A stretch of 64,000 nucleotides of DNA from Carya illinoinensis. Its lineage: Eukaryota; Streptophyta; Magnoliopsida; Fagales; Juglandaceae. Shown one piece after another: positions 1-11,076 of the stretch. The position numbers were made by a program, and so were the translations under genes. Positions within the stretch are counted from its first letter, which is position 1, and each line of letters begins with the position of its first letter. The stretch lies in assembly GCF_018687715.1 (NCBI RefSeq), contig NC_056759.1, positions 4,319,501 to 4,383,500 of the forward strand, read 5' to 3'. The notes below the pieces were generated by a model. The model searched no databases and was not told where the DNA came from. It saw only the letters and a program-made list of their open reading frames with translations.

Positions 1-1569
1 TTGTTGTGAAATGGTGTAGTCAGACTATTTTTGGTAGAAAATGGCATAGGCAATGTCTCCTTTAGTAAGGACGTGGACATAAAGTAGGCTGGGTTGGTCT
101 TGGGGTGGGCGGGGGCACTTGTCTCTGCCCGCACATGGTCCAAATCCGCCTAAATATTCACCAGTTGACCCAGTCCAATATATATAAATAAAACTTTAAA
201 ATAAAACCATGCCTTTTTTTCTTATGTTTTATTTATAAAAATAAAAATAAAATAAAATAAAATAAAAAAACCCTCCCCCTTGTTGACTTCTCTTTCTGTT
301 AACTAAGGGCCAAACTCTCTCGCCTAACCCATGCGGGGGTAGGGTCTAGAGTTGCCACCTAAGAGGTGCTATCCTAATATGCACCTATGGAGGGAGATTT
401 CAAGTATGTAAGATGCATGCTCTCAGGTCACTTGAAATTAATTAATGTTAGGAAATATATTTTCAAAATTTTCAAAACATTTAACATCACACTCAACAAA
501 TCTATTTTTATAATGGTCTCAAGAGTAATATTGTGTGTTGTGCTTCATGTTGAGCCTGGTTCTATTCATGTGCGACCAATTTGATACCCCGACTTGACAA
601 AGATTTGTTGTGGTTTTTTTGTATATCTTTAATGAGGCTTTTTAACCCCTTTTTCTCTTAATCCTATCCAATCCACTAATTATGATTTACTATATATTTT
701 AACCTTTCAATGGCCGCTGCATTATATTCTTAATTTTTATTTAAATAAAATCATCTACAGCTTCGTAGACGTAGGCACATTGTTGAAACACGTAAAATTT
801 TTGCTATGTGTGATTGATTCCTCTTTTTATTTATTTTTTTCTTATTGTTGTGGACACGACTCAACAGTGGCTAGTTGTTAGTTGTGTTTATAGTTTTGTG
901 TTGCTGGTTGATGGTTCCAAATATCGAGTTTTGTGTTGCCATTGCTTTCATTGCTGGCTCTACACCTCCAAGTTACTTTTGTGTGTCTACAACTTTAGGT
1001 TTTGCATTGCACTAGTCGTGGCAACTATTATATTTGCACTCCCAATCACTCGTGCATTTGTTGCTCTTCTGCATGCACTTAATGTGGCTACAGGAACTTG
1101 TCCGCTATGATATGTTGTTAATGATTCTCCATGTCGTTTTCACCTATTATGTGCTATAATATTTATGCATTCTTTGTATTCGTTTTAAGCAAAACTCTTC
1201 TTACAATCGGATCGGATAACCGCGACACAGTTACAATCTACATGGAACAAATGAAACGGTTAGTTTCATTCAAACTAACAAATGGTACATTTTCGTTTTC
1301 CCCCATCTTCTCCGTGGGGCTTATCTTCTCCCCTTTGAGCCCTCTTCCTCTCCAAGGCCTTATCTCCACATCATATCAAAATCCAAAAAAGAATGCACAA
1401 AAGAACTATGGCCATGAAGGACAAAATTACTTCCGATAAAAGTGCTTGTGAGACAACCTATTCTTCTTCTTGTAATGGTAAGCCTAGTAGTGCGATTTGG
1501 TCCAAATGCAAACTCCTCCAATGGCAACTTCCTTTATTTTCTTGTCCCCATCTACCAACAACTATAGGT

Positions 1570-1570
<1 letters not shown>

Positions 1571-1620
<50 letters not shown>
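1571..1620. repeat. (CT)n microsatellite
   Basis: About 25 uninterrupted CT units. It gives a spurious Leu-Ser repeat in one forward frame. Confidence 0.95.
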
Positions 1621-1621
<1 letters not shown>

Positions 1622-2879
1622 ATATTTTCTATGTTTGTGTCTTGAAATTTAGCCCGTGGAAAGTTCTCTGTAGGTTTTGTTGGTTAGCCTTCTAGGTTTC
1701 TTAGGTAGTTCTATTTTTTAGGACTCTTCAATATTGGGTTTTGCTCCTGCTAGATATTTTTCTCAACCATTTGGCTCGTTTAGGACACCTATTTCTCTGT
1801 GCTTTTCTCTCTCTCTTCGATATTTATGGTTGGTCTTGAATTTGGGTTTATTTTGCTACTCACATGTTTTCCACCCATTTAGCTTCTGTTTTCAGCATCC
1901 TTGCCAAAGTCTCTACTTCCATATCTCTCCAATATCCTCACTCTTTTCCCTTGTAATTTTGTAAACGAGGTTGATGTAAATCCATGCCGTTAGTGACTCG
2001 TTGAGTCTACTCACCCACTCAGTTTTTCTTGTAAAGCATTACGCCATTAGATTTCAACTGATTTATTTTTGCCCTTTTCATTTCATTCTCCAAAGAAGTT
2101 CATCACTCGGTCTTCGGTTAGCTTCAAAATCCACAAAGAAATAGATAAGCTCCAACCCATGAAGAGAATCCACAGGAAACAGATCAAAGAGAACCCATCG
2201 CTCATTACGCATGAAGAGAATATAACCCAATTACGTATGAGAAGCTCCACCCACGACACCCATGAAGATGAAGGGAGAATCCACCTACGAAGATGAAGAA
2301 GCTTTGCATTTATGTATTTCTCTTATTGTTTTCTATTTTTATTTTTATTTTATTTTGCTAATTAACTCTATTGATGTGGCATTGTCGATTGCTCCACAAT
2401 TACGCATGGCGACTGTTATAGAAGAGCTCTTGTTCCAAATATACGAACAAGTGTGATTAAAGCCCATTAAGGCGTTGAATCCTCTCAACAAGAAGTCATC
2501 TTATATTCATTTTTACCATTCATATTAGCAGAATGATTCTCTCAAAAGAAAATATTACGGTATGCAATAAATTTTATAAAAATAAATTAAATGATGTGAG
2601 TTCATGTGATGTTTTAAACTTATTTTATATTAAAAAAATTTTATAATCTTATTTATCACGTTAATTTATATTAAATTATGAGTTTATTTTTATAAAAAAA
2701 AATTATGATAAATATTTGTCATTTGAAAGTCATCTCATATTATTTGTATGAATGGTCAAATAAGAATAACACATGATTTATTGTCAGAAATGATTCAATG
2801 TACTTAAGAGTAATGATTACCCCAACCTAACGAGAGGAGTCTTTCTACCGTCACTGAATGTACTCTCGAAAAAGAATAA

Positions 2880-3075
2880 ATCTTCCCAACCCCCAACCCC
2901 CAACACCCCACCTATTTTCTATTTTTTAATATTTTTTTAATATTTTTTTTTAAATTTATTTTTTTTAAATTAATTTAATTATTTTATTTATTATTTATAT
3001 ATTAAATATTTGATAAAAAATAAAATAATAAAAATTAAAAAATAAGTGAAGTATTGGAGGGTTGGGGAGTTGTGT
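2880..3075. repeat. Putative fold-back (MITE-like) element
   Basis: The left arm (CCCAACCCCCAACACCCCAC followed by an AT-rich stem) is matched in reverse complement by the right arm, which reads GGAGGGTTGGGGAGTTG near 3055-3072. The middle is almost pure A/T. The shape suits a small non-autonomous DNA transposon, but I did not identify a clear target duplication. Confidence 0.45.
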
Positions 3076-4105
3076 AGCATAATCCCTCGAAAAAACGTTT
3101 TAAATTATGCATTTCATTTTTTTTTATACATTTTTTTAATCATAGTAAACATTTAAAAAAATTACAATATTATTTAAAAAAAACCTTAATTACTAAGTAA
3201 AAAGTAAATAAATAAATAAGAGAAATCGCAACACACATTCGAGATATTTTTTCTTTAGAGATAGTATTTCTCTAACGAGATTGGTAAATTTTAGAAACTT
3301 TTCGTTTATCTCTTTTGCTCCCTTTTTTGTCTACCCAACCGTAGGTATCTCGACTGCCTCTTTTTTTTTTTTTTTCTCAAATGATGCGTGTTCCTCACAT
3401 GTCATTACACATATTGATGATCTTTCGTCAGTATATCGACGTATCTTTCGATTGTTACGTTTTTATATTCAAATTTTTTCTAAACGATGATTAAGAAAAA
3501 ATGATTTTAAAATCCTCTTCAGCAATGCGAAATAAACAAGCTGTAGCACACTCAATTTTACAGTAATTTTTAGTTGCAATCTATTAATCTATTTATCATA
3601 CTATTCTAAAATTATTTTAAGTGACTTTTTCTTAATGAAAAATGAGTATGAGCTAATTTTTACTCCAAATCTCTCTCTCTCTCTCTATTTATTGATGTTG
3701 TGTTTTTTCATTTTGAAGTGATTGTTGAGAACTTCTCTTATAAAATCTTGTATCATGTAACCATATGGTTTATTTATAAAATTATTTATTTAAAAAAAAA
3801 AAGAGAGAATAATGATTACTAATATATTTCACAATACATTAAACATTTTACATGTATTGTATAACGTGAAACGTTTACATTATGTCAATTTGTTACCACT
3901 TATTGATTGTCTTTATGGACTTCACGTGAAAATTTTAGTTCTCTTTGCGAAGGATTTTTCAGACAATTAACATTAATATCGTGGAGATGTACGTATTGAA
4001 TGATCACATGCCTCCTCACTTCTGGTACGTCAAATATGTCCGTCTTTACCGACACATGTAATTGGCATTTACCGTTGTTCTCATGCTCCTCGATCCTCAT
4101 AAATA

Positions 4106-4110
4106 CTGTG
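4106..4110. repeat. Left target-site duplication CTGTG
   Basis: The five bases CTGTG immediately precede the 5' LTR and recur immediately after the 3' LTR at 5858-5862. This is the 5-bp duplication expected of an LTR-retrotransposon integrase. Confidence 0.8.
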
Positions 4111-4519
4111 TGTTGAGTTTTACTCTTTTTTTGAGTCCGACGTTGATAGTAAGAAGACTCATTAGTTATAAATAAGAGATTTAATATTTTAATTTAAGTA
4201 TATCAATTAAATGTTTAGTTAATAATTTTTAATTTTAGTTAAATTTTTTTATTGTCTATTTTTATAAAATGAAAAGAGGTATAAATTAAAGTTTTGTTAG
4301 TGAAAAAAGTTTTGTAGGTGTGTTTGGGTAAAGAGATAAATTATGTAATTGTAGCAATTTTTTATATAGTGAATTTTCTTCTCTGGATCTCTTGGTTTTT
4401 CTCTTGTTTTGAAATTTCCACGTAAATTTCTTGTATTGTTATTATTTCTTTATTTTTCTTGTTATTTCTGCAAATGGTAAATCTTAGAGAGTGAATTTGG
4501 AAGGTCTAAATTTTCAACA
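4111..4519 (+). repeat. 5' LTR of the 1.75-kb element
   Basis: Begins TGTTGAGTTTT and ends TTTTCAACA. It aligns along its length with 5441-5857. Many positions that are C or G in the 3' LTR are T or A here. Confidence 0.85.
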
Positions 4520-4521
4520 AT

Positions 4522-4535
4522 TAGTATCAGAGCCA
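4522..4535 (+). promoter_or_regulatory. Primer-binding site (initiator tRNA-Met type)
   Basis: TAGTATCAGAGCCA lies three bases after the 5' LTR and resembles the plant copia primer site TGGTATCAGAGC, complementary to the 3' end of initiator tRNA-Met. Confidence 0.75.
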
Positions 4536-5028
4536 CTAGGTTCTTTTTTGTGGGGTGGAGTTTTGGTGTGATAGTGTGGATATGTACAGTCTAAGAAGGT
4601 TCTGTCTAGAAGATTGAAAATTTTAAGTATGACCATTGTGACCCTCCAATCTTTCTTGAGAATTGATTTAGTGAGGTACTATTTATTTTTACAGTAAAAT
4701 TTATCAAAATAATGTCAGGAAGTAGGGTTTTAAATCTTATCAGATTTGACATGGAGAAATTAGTTTACACAAGGCATTGAAGGCAGATCAACCTCTGAAG
4801 TCAGCAGTGATCCTAGCAACTGGTGAAACGGCTAGTACAAGGAACGGATTAGGCAAGTGGCTCCAAGTCAGTAAATAGAGATACTGATATTAATGCTAAT
4901 GTTGTATCTCTCTCTATAAAAAAGAGACATGTATATCCTCATGTCATACCGCTAATTCCTAAAGTTGCCATAATAGAGGATGTGTTAATGTTAGCGGATC
5001 CACAAGTTTGCACATAGATATTAGTTTG

Positions 5029-5357
5029 GCATTGATGCATGGTTTATAGTGAAAATTCATGTCGATGGCTGATGAACTTCCAGGAAAGTCAAATGTGAAA
5101 GTTACACCATAATTTTCAGCAAGATTGTTTTCAATATGGGCCAAAGTGAAATACTTGGAATTGGTTTATTCTGAGTGTGTATGCTTTTATGGTGCATTGA
5201 TGCATGGTTTATAGTGGAAATTCATGTCGATGGCTGATAAACTTCCAGGAAAGTCAAATGTGAAAGTTACACCATAATTTTCAGCAAGATTGTTTTCAAT
5301 ATGGGCCAAAGTGAATACTTGGAATTGGTTTATTCTGAGTGTGTATGCTTTTATGGT
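5029..5357 (+). repeat. 165-bp tandem duplication inside the LTR element
   Basis: Two head-to-tail copies start with GCATTGATGCATGG at 5029 and 5194. They are nearly identical; copy 2 lacks one A in the GTGAAATAC motif. The single-copy version is seen in the related sequence near 63.41-63.58 kb, so the duplication arose in this copy. Confidence 0.85.
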
Positions 5358-5440
5358 GAAGCATGAGAGTGTAAGCTATAAAAATCTTCATTGAGGTGGA
5401 ATTTTGGCTGTAGGACCAGTCAAAATCGTAAAGTGGAGAT

Positions 5441-5857
5441 TGTTGAGTTTTGCTCTCTGGAGTCCCACATTGGTAGTGAGTGAAGAAGAGGCAAGACTCA
5501 TGAGTTATAAATAAGAGGTTTAACCTCTTAGTTTAAGTGCACCAGTCAAATGCTTAGTTAGTAACTTTTGACTCTAGTTAAATTCTTCTACTGTTCATTT
5601 TTGTAAAATGGGAAAAGGTGTGAGTTAAAATTTTGCTAGTGGGGAAAGTTTTGTGAGTGTGTTTGGGATGAAGAGAGAAATTGTGTGATTGTAACAATTT
5701 TTCACATAATGAATTTTCTTCTCTGAGTCTAGTGGTTTCTCATATTTTAGAGTTTCCACATAAATATCTTATATTTTTATTATTTTTTTATTATCTTGTT
5801 ATGCCTGCAAATGGTAGATCCTAAAAGGATGAATTTGAGAAGTCTAAATTCTCAATA
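5441..5857 (+). repeat. 3' LTR of the 1.75-kb element
   Basis: Begins TGTTGAGTTTTGCTC after a purine tract and ends CTCAATA (CTCAACA expected), directly followed by the target duplication CTGTG. Confidence 0.85.
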
Positions 5858-5862
5858 CTGTG

Positions 5863-8202
5863 CGATTATCCATCAGATTGAAAGTATAAAATGATAGAAA
5901 TTGAAATGAAGAACCTCGAGGAATGGAAAGGAGATATTTTAATCGCTACATTTTGCTATTTGATATAAAGTATGGATCCTTAATCTCAAGGTGAAGAATT
6001 TAAGGATATTGAATTTGAAATTTAAGTGTAGTTTTTATATACATTAATTGTTTGCCGATGAAATGATGAGAATTTAATATTCCATTATATCAGGATCAAA
6101 TCAAATTCATAATTTAATATTACCTTCAACACGGATTCTCTTGTGACGTTCAAGCATTTTTCTTTTTTAATGTTCTTTAAAAATAAATCTTCCCAAATTT
6201 AACAGAAAAATCCGCAAAGTTTGTAATATATATCATGTAAGTTAACTCGCATTTGGAGCACATTCCACACTAGTTTCGGTACGCACTACGTACCATCGAT
6301 GGATTGACAGATAAGTAACTTTATCGATTACATATTCCACAGTATGTATAGAAGCATTTTAAATGCAAGCACGAGTGTGAGTGTGCGTGTGCATGTATAT
6401 ACGTGTACAGTGTGTAGTCTCCACCCATGGTCGAGATTCGACACTGATGAATGATAAGGTGTGTCATCAGCTGTGAGTCTCCACCAGCCCAGTACCATTG
6501 CTGAAGCTTTTAATGCAAATGTCACCTCAAACAACGTCCCCTGCAACTGCGCAGCCACAAAACTTTAAGAGCGGTCCTCGCTTAAGCAATTGACCGTTGG
6601 ATGTTATTGTTAGACTAAAATATCCTATCATTTTTTTAATATTTTAATTTATAATTTTTTGTCATTTTAAATTATTTTTAAAAAATATAAAAACAAATAA
6701 TTAAAACATTTATAATCACTTTCTTTAACTATTACACTAGGCCACGCGTATGGTCGGTCTGTAAACACGTATGGTGGGTCTCAAGATTTTAATTCGCAGC
6801 TGAGGCATTAAATGCTCATTATTTTTCGAAGAAATTACACATGTTTGTTAGGAAAAAAAAACATGGCTGTGTTGTACCAAGAAATAATTATCCCCGTTTG
6901 GATGCTAAGAAAATTAGGACTCTTTGGATAAACTTACTTCTGTAAAATTCTTTTACAGACCGACCATATATCTTTACAAATGCATCCGTCATGAAACTAA
7001 GAAAAACTTTTTAAATGTTTTTTGATTGATGGAAAGAAACTTATGGCCAACGTGGATAAGAAAGGAACCAAACTCGTTAAACTCTAATGAGGCAAATTTG
7101 TTGTTCAATTTAGATCCATAATATCACTTGCTTTTTAGGGTCCACTCCTAATTCATTGTCACTTTGGAATTTAGGCTCCATTTGTTAAATCAATTACTTT
7201 CAAGTATTTTTAAATATTTATAAATACATATTTCTTAAAAATCACTTAAATATAAAATATTTTTAATTTTAAATATTTATTTTTTTAATCTAATTATTAT
7301 CTCATCGTTATAATTTTTCCAAACTCTCAAATAAAATATAAAAAAATAGAAGAATTCTAAATATTAACAGCTGTTCATTATACACCATTCACCTAATGTC
7401 GCTTTTAATTTCTTATATTTACCTAAAACGCGTGTTTTACGTTTGCGTCTAGAAGAGGGCCATTTCGAATTTGAGGACAGCTTCCGTCCCGCGTTTGCCC
7501 CTCCACTTCTCTGCCCAACGCCCGCCTCATTCCTATGCCCTGAGTTCACCCCTTCCATTGATAATTGCTAGTCAAACTTCTTGCGTTTACATCCCCTATA
7601 GCACAGACTTCTTGTTAGTCAAAATGATAAAAAAGGTTGTATAATTATCAACACAGAGTATGATAAAACACAAACATAGTACTATATCACAGATCCAAAA
7701 ATAATTATATAAACAACTTGAAGAAGATTTTGTAGTTAGGAAAATTAATATTACCGCAGCGAGATGCGGATATGGATGCAGGGACGTGTTCTTAGTTTTC
7801 AAATGTATGTGTTTACCCTAGAATCACAGAGAAAAAAGAAATAAAGAGATAGAGTGATAGAGTGATAGAGCAAGGATCATGCAGGGCTTTGCCCTATAAT
7901 CGACTTTTACTTCGACTATTGTGCATCGGCTCTTTCACTTCGGCTATTGTGCACAATGGAGTCCAACCCTCAATTGGATCACATATATCTAGGAAAATTT
8001 CATAGAAAGAAGAGGGGATGAGATTTTGGAGCATAAGCCAATTTTGGAATTTTAGGGCAAAGACAAATAGATTTGGAAATTTTAGGGAAGTCTATGCTTT
8101 GTTTGTCTCAGTAAGCAAGGAGGGGAGATTCACAGAAGAGATGAGACTTCAATTCCACATGGGGAGGAACAATTGTGAATAAGAAATGTAATAATTTCTT
8201 AA
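5863..8202. other. Intergenic AT-rich DNA; 5' flank of copia element A
   Basis: No protein-coding gene is recognised. The AT-rich part at 7190-7340 resembles the MITE family near 13.8-14.9 kb. The last ~350 bases precede a copia primer-binding site and should be a 5' LTR, but they do not match the sequence downstream of that element at 12.6-12.8 kb apart from the shared end TTAACA. The 5' LTR is therefore unresolved or replaced. Confidence 0.45.
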
Positions 8203-8214
8203 CATGGTATCAGA
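8203..8214 (+). promoter_or_regulatory. Primer-binding site of copia A
   Basis: TGGTATCAGAAG directly follows TTAACA and matches the initiator tRNA-Met primer site used by plant copia elements (TGGTATCAGAGC) except near its end. Confidence 0.75.
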
Positions 8215-8240
8215 AGAAATTAGGGTTTCTTTCTAATTTT

Positions 8241-8322
8241 CTCTTTCGTTCAGCTTTCCTCTTTCATTCAGCTTCCCTCTTTCGTTCAGCTTTCCTCTTT
8301 TGATCATCTTTCCTCTTTCGAT
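8241..8322 (+). repeat. ~19-bp pyrimidine-rich tandem repeat in the leader of copia A
   Basis: Four to five imperfect copies of CTCTTTCGTTCAGCTTTC run up to the gag ATG at 8324. The last copies drift to TTGATCATC and CGATCATGG, so the start codon is embedded in the final repeat. Confidence 0.8.
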
Positions 8323-8323
8323 C

Positions 8324-9200
8324 ATGGCTGATCTTGATAATATTTCCAATACTTCCACTAATAATGTTGAGTCTGATCCACGAAGTCCATATTTCCTCAC
8401 AAATGCTGATCATCCTGGAGTGCTTTTGGTGAGTGAAAAATTAAGCAACAATAATTACCATTCGTGGTCCCGTTCTATATTCTTATCCTTGAAGGCACGG
8501 AATAAACTTGGATTCATTGACGGATCCCTTCCTATTCCAGACAAGGCTGCTGTTTTGTTTCCTTCTTGGAGTAAATGTGACACCATTGTGTTGTCTTGGT
8601 TACTTAATTCCTTGGCTTCGAAGATTGCTCAGAGTGTAATCTATGTTGATTCCTCTCGTGCAATGTGGCTTGAGTTGAAAGAACGTTTCTCACAAGGTAA
8701 TGGACCTCGGATATTTGAATTGCAAACTGCTATTGCTGCATTACGCCAAGAGAAGAATGATGTTAGCACATATTTCACAGATTTAAAGGTACTATGGGAT
8801 GAACTTTTGAATTATCAACCCTTACCTGTCTGTCATTGTCATGGTTGCACATGCAATTCTTCGAAGATTTTTGCACAAAATCATCACCAGACCTATGTTA
8901 TGACTTTTCTCATGGGGATCAATGATGTTTTTGATAATGTGAGAGGTCAAATCTTGATGATGGATCCTTTACCTTCTATTAACAATGCATTCTCTCTTGT
9001 TATACAAGAAGAGAGGCAGCGACTTGTTAGTCATCGTAATTCTTCTTTTGCCTCTGTTGAATCTGTTGCTTTGGCTGCTAAATCTGAGAATTCCTTTAGA
9101 AATTTTAAAGGAAATGCACGTAGCAGACTTCTTTGTAGTCACTGTGGACTTGCTGGACATATTGTTGACAAATGTTTTAAATTGCATGGATATCCCCTAA
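8324..9200 (+). pseudogene. copia A gag
   Basis: Starts at the ATG beginning MADLDNISNTSTNN, which follows the leader repeats; an upstream in-frame ATG at 8300 lies in the repeat array and is less likely. The N-terminal gag domain has the usual plant-copia signature (HPGVLLVSEKLSNNNYHSW). A CCHC zinc knuckle reads CSHCGLAGHIVDKC and is followed by FKLHGYP, a common copia context. Gag packages element RNA into cytoplasmic particles. The frame is lost at CCCC (9193-9196): adding one C would restore the downstream frame, so this is a one-base deletion in a homopolymer. A sequencing or assembly error is an alternative. Confidence 0.85.
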
Positions 9201-11076
9201 CTATAAGTTTAGGGATAAATCCAAAACTGGATCTGTCAATTCTGTTCAACAATCCTCTATGGTTGCTGATAATTCATCCACAACTTTGCCTATCACTGTG
9301 GATCAATATCAACAATTGCTGGCTTTACTCCAACCATCCCCTGCTGTCACTCCTTCAGCCAATATGGCTTTGGTTCCTAATTTCTCAGGTAATCTTACTT
9401 CTTTCTGTTTTGCTGCACCTTTGATTGGATCATCCTCTTGGATAATCGATAGTGGAGCTTCAGACCACATGGTACATTCTTCTAGTTTATACACTACCCC
9501 ACCTACTGTTGTGTCATATTCAGTTCAATTACCAAATGGTACTTATGCTGATGTTACATACATTGGTGACATTATTCTGAGTCCCACCCTCACCTTAACC
9601 AATGTACTCTGTGTCCCCACTTTTTCATTCAATCTCATTTCTGTTAACAAACTCACACAATCCTTAAACTGTTGTCTAATTCTTAAATCTGATAAATGCT
9701 TTTTGCAGGACCTAGTCACTTGGAAGATGATTGGGATGGGTGAATTGCACAATGGCCTATACAAGTTGACATCCACTTTCCCTGCTATACACAGTGACAA
9801 TTCTTCTTCTACTTGTGTTTCTGTCCAATCTAATGCAGCCTTGTGGCATTTTAGATTAGGACATCCATGTTTTTCTCGTTTACAGCTTTTGAATAAACAC
9901 ATTTCTGATTTGTCTTCTAAGTTTGATTCATGTACCACTTGTCCCATTGCTAAACAAAAACGCTTACCTTTTCCCACTAGCACTAATAAATCTACTGCTT
10001 CTTTTGATTTAGTGCACTGTGATATATGGGGTCCAATGTCAATTCCCACAAAAGATGGATTTAGGTATTTTCTTTTCATAGTAGATGATTTTTCTAGAGC
10101 TACTTGGATATACCTAATGAAGTCTAAGTCTGAGACCAGTTCTTTTCTGCAGTCCTTTTTTGTTCACATAGAAACTCAATTTTCTGCTCGCATAAAAGCC
10201 CTCAGATCTGATAATGGACCCGAATTTGCTCTCAAGTCTTTTTTTGCTTCTAAAGGGGTACTTTACCAATTGAGTTGTGTTGCCACCCCACAACAAAATT
10301 CAGTTGTGGAGCGTAAACACCAACATATTCTCAATGTGGCAAGGTCACTTCTTTTTCATGCCAAAATTCCTATATGTTATTGGGGAGACAGTGTACTTAC
10401 AGCTGTCTATCTCATTAATAGAATTTCAAGTCCCCTTCTTTCCAATAAAAGTCCTTTTGAACTTTTATATAATAAAGTTCCTTCTTATTCACATCTTAAA
10501 GTGTTTGGATGCTTGTGTTTTGGCTCCACACTTTCTCATAATCGATCAAAGTTTTCACCTAGAGCTATCAAATCTGTTTTTCTAGGATATCCTTTTGGTG
10601 TTAAGGGTTATAAGTTGTTGAACCTAGAAACTCAGACATGCTACATTTCTAGAGATGTAGTATTTCATGAAGATGTGTTTCCTTTTGAAACCTCTTCCTC
10701 AACACCATTTCTGTCTCAACCTCAAAACACTTATTCACTCCCACTTTCTGCTCCAAACTCTGACCTTCACATTTCACCTTCTACTTCTGATTCTATTCCC
10801 ATTCTTGAACCTGAGACTTCTATTTCAGTCCCTTCACAACCTACTCAGCTCGATCCTCCTCGAAGATCAACTAGAGAAAGACATCTTCCTTCATACCTTC
10901 AGTCTTATCATTGTCAACAGGCTGCCTTGCAATCTTTTCATCCCTCTCATCACCAAGCTGCTGGGTCTTCTTCTCAGATCACTTCTCATCCTCTAAGTAA
11001 GTTCTTGACCTATGACAAATTGTCTCATTCCCATAAGCATTTTGTTCTTCCACCTCCACCTTCTTTGAACCCAAAA
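9197..11076 (+). pseudogene. copia A protease-integrase portion of pol
   Basis: Continues gag after the first frameshift. An aspartic protease motif [11 protein letters not shown] lies near 9439-9471. The GAG-pre-integrase zinc region follows (LWHFRLGHP ... [15 protein letters not shown]), then the integrase core with [20 protein letters not shown] and LRSDNGPEF and a downstream VERKHQH. These supply acidic residues of the DDE type and the HHCC finger. The frame ends at an A-run (11073-11076) where one missing A explains the shift into the reverse transcriptase frame. Product: the element's own maturation protease and the enzyme that inserts its cDNA in the nucleus. Confidence 0.85.

Larger units (their letters stand above)
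1..4105. other. Intergenic AT-rich DNA, no gene recognised
   Basis: No reading frame here resembles a known protein; the longest open frames are about 100 codons and look like chance or low-complexity frames. The stretch holds a long CT microsatellite near 1.57-1.62 kb, a probable fold-back repeat near 2.88-3.08 kb, and several A/T homopolymer tracts. I see no convincing promoter or RNA gene. Confidence 0.5.
4111..5857 (+). mobile_element. Non-autonomous LTR retrotransposon, 1.75 kb
   Basis: A compact element with two LTRs (4111-4519 and 5441-5857), 5-bp target duplications, a primer-binding site just inside the 5' LTR and a purine-rich tract (AAGTGGAGAT) just before the 3' LTR. The 0.9-kb interior holds no intact frame. 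It matches the interior of the 62.3-63.66 kb region, where a TNT1-94-type gag frame is still visible; here most of gag is missing after about 4756. It therefore looks like an internally deleted derivative of a copia family, depending on relatives for movement. An internal segment is duplicated in tandem with a 165-bp period. The 5' LTR is much more AT-rich than the 3' LTR. Confidence 0.85.

Noticed and set aside
814..1964. Cluster of forward open frames of 76-102 codons
   Set aside because: Low-complexity hydrophobic frames in AT-rich DNA, one over the CT repeat; no family resemblance.
4522..4535. tRNA-like TATCAGAGCCA motifs (also at 8203, 18077, 60010)
   Set aside because: These are primer-binding sites after LTRs; no cloverleaf can be formed around them.
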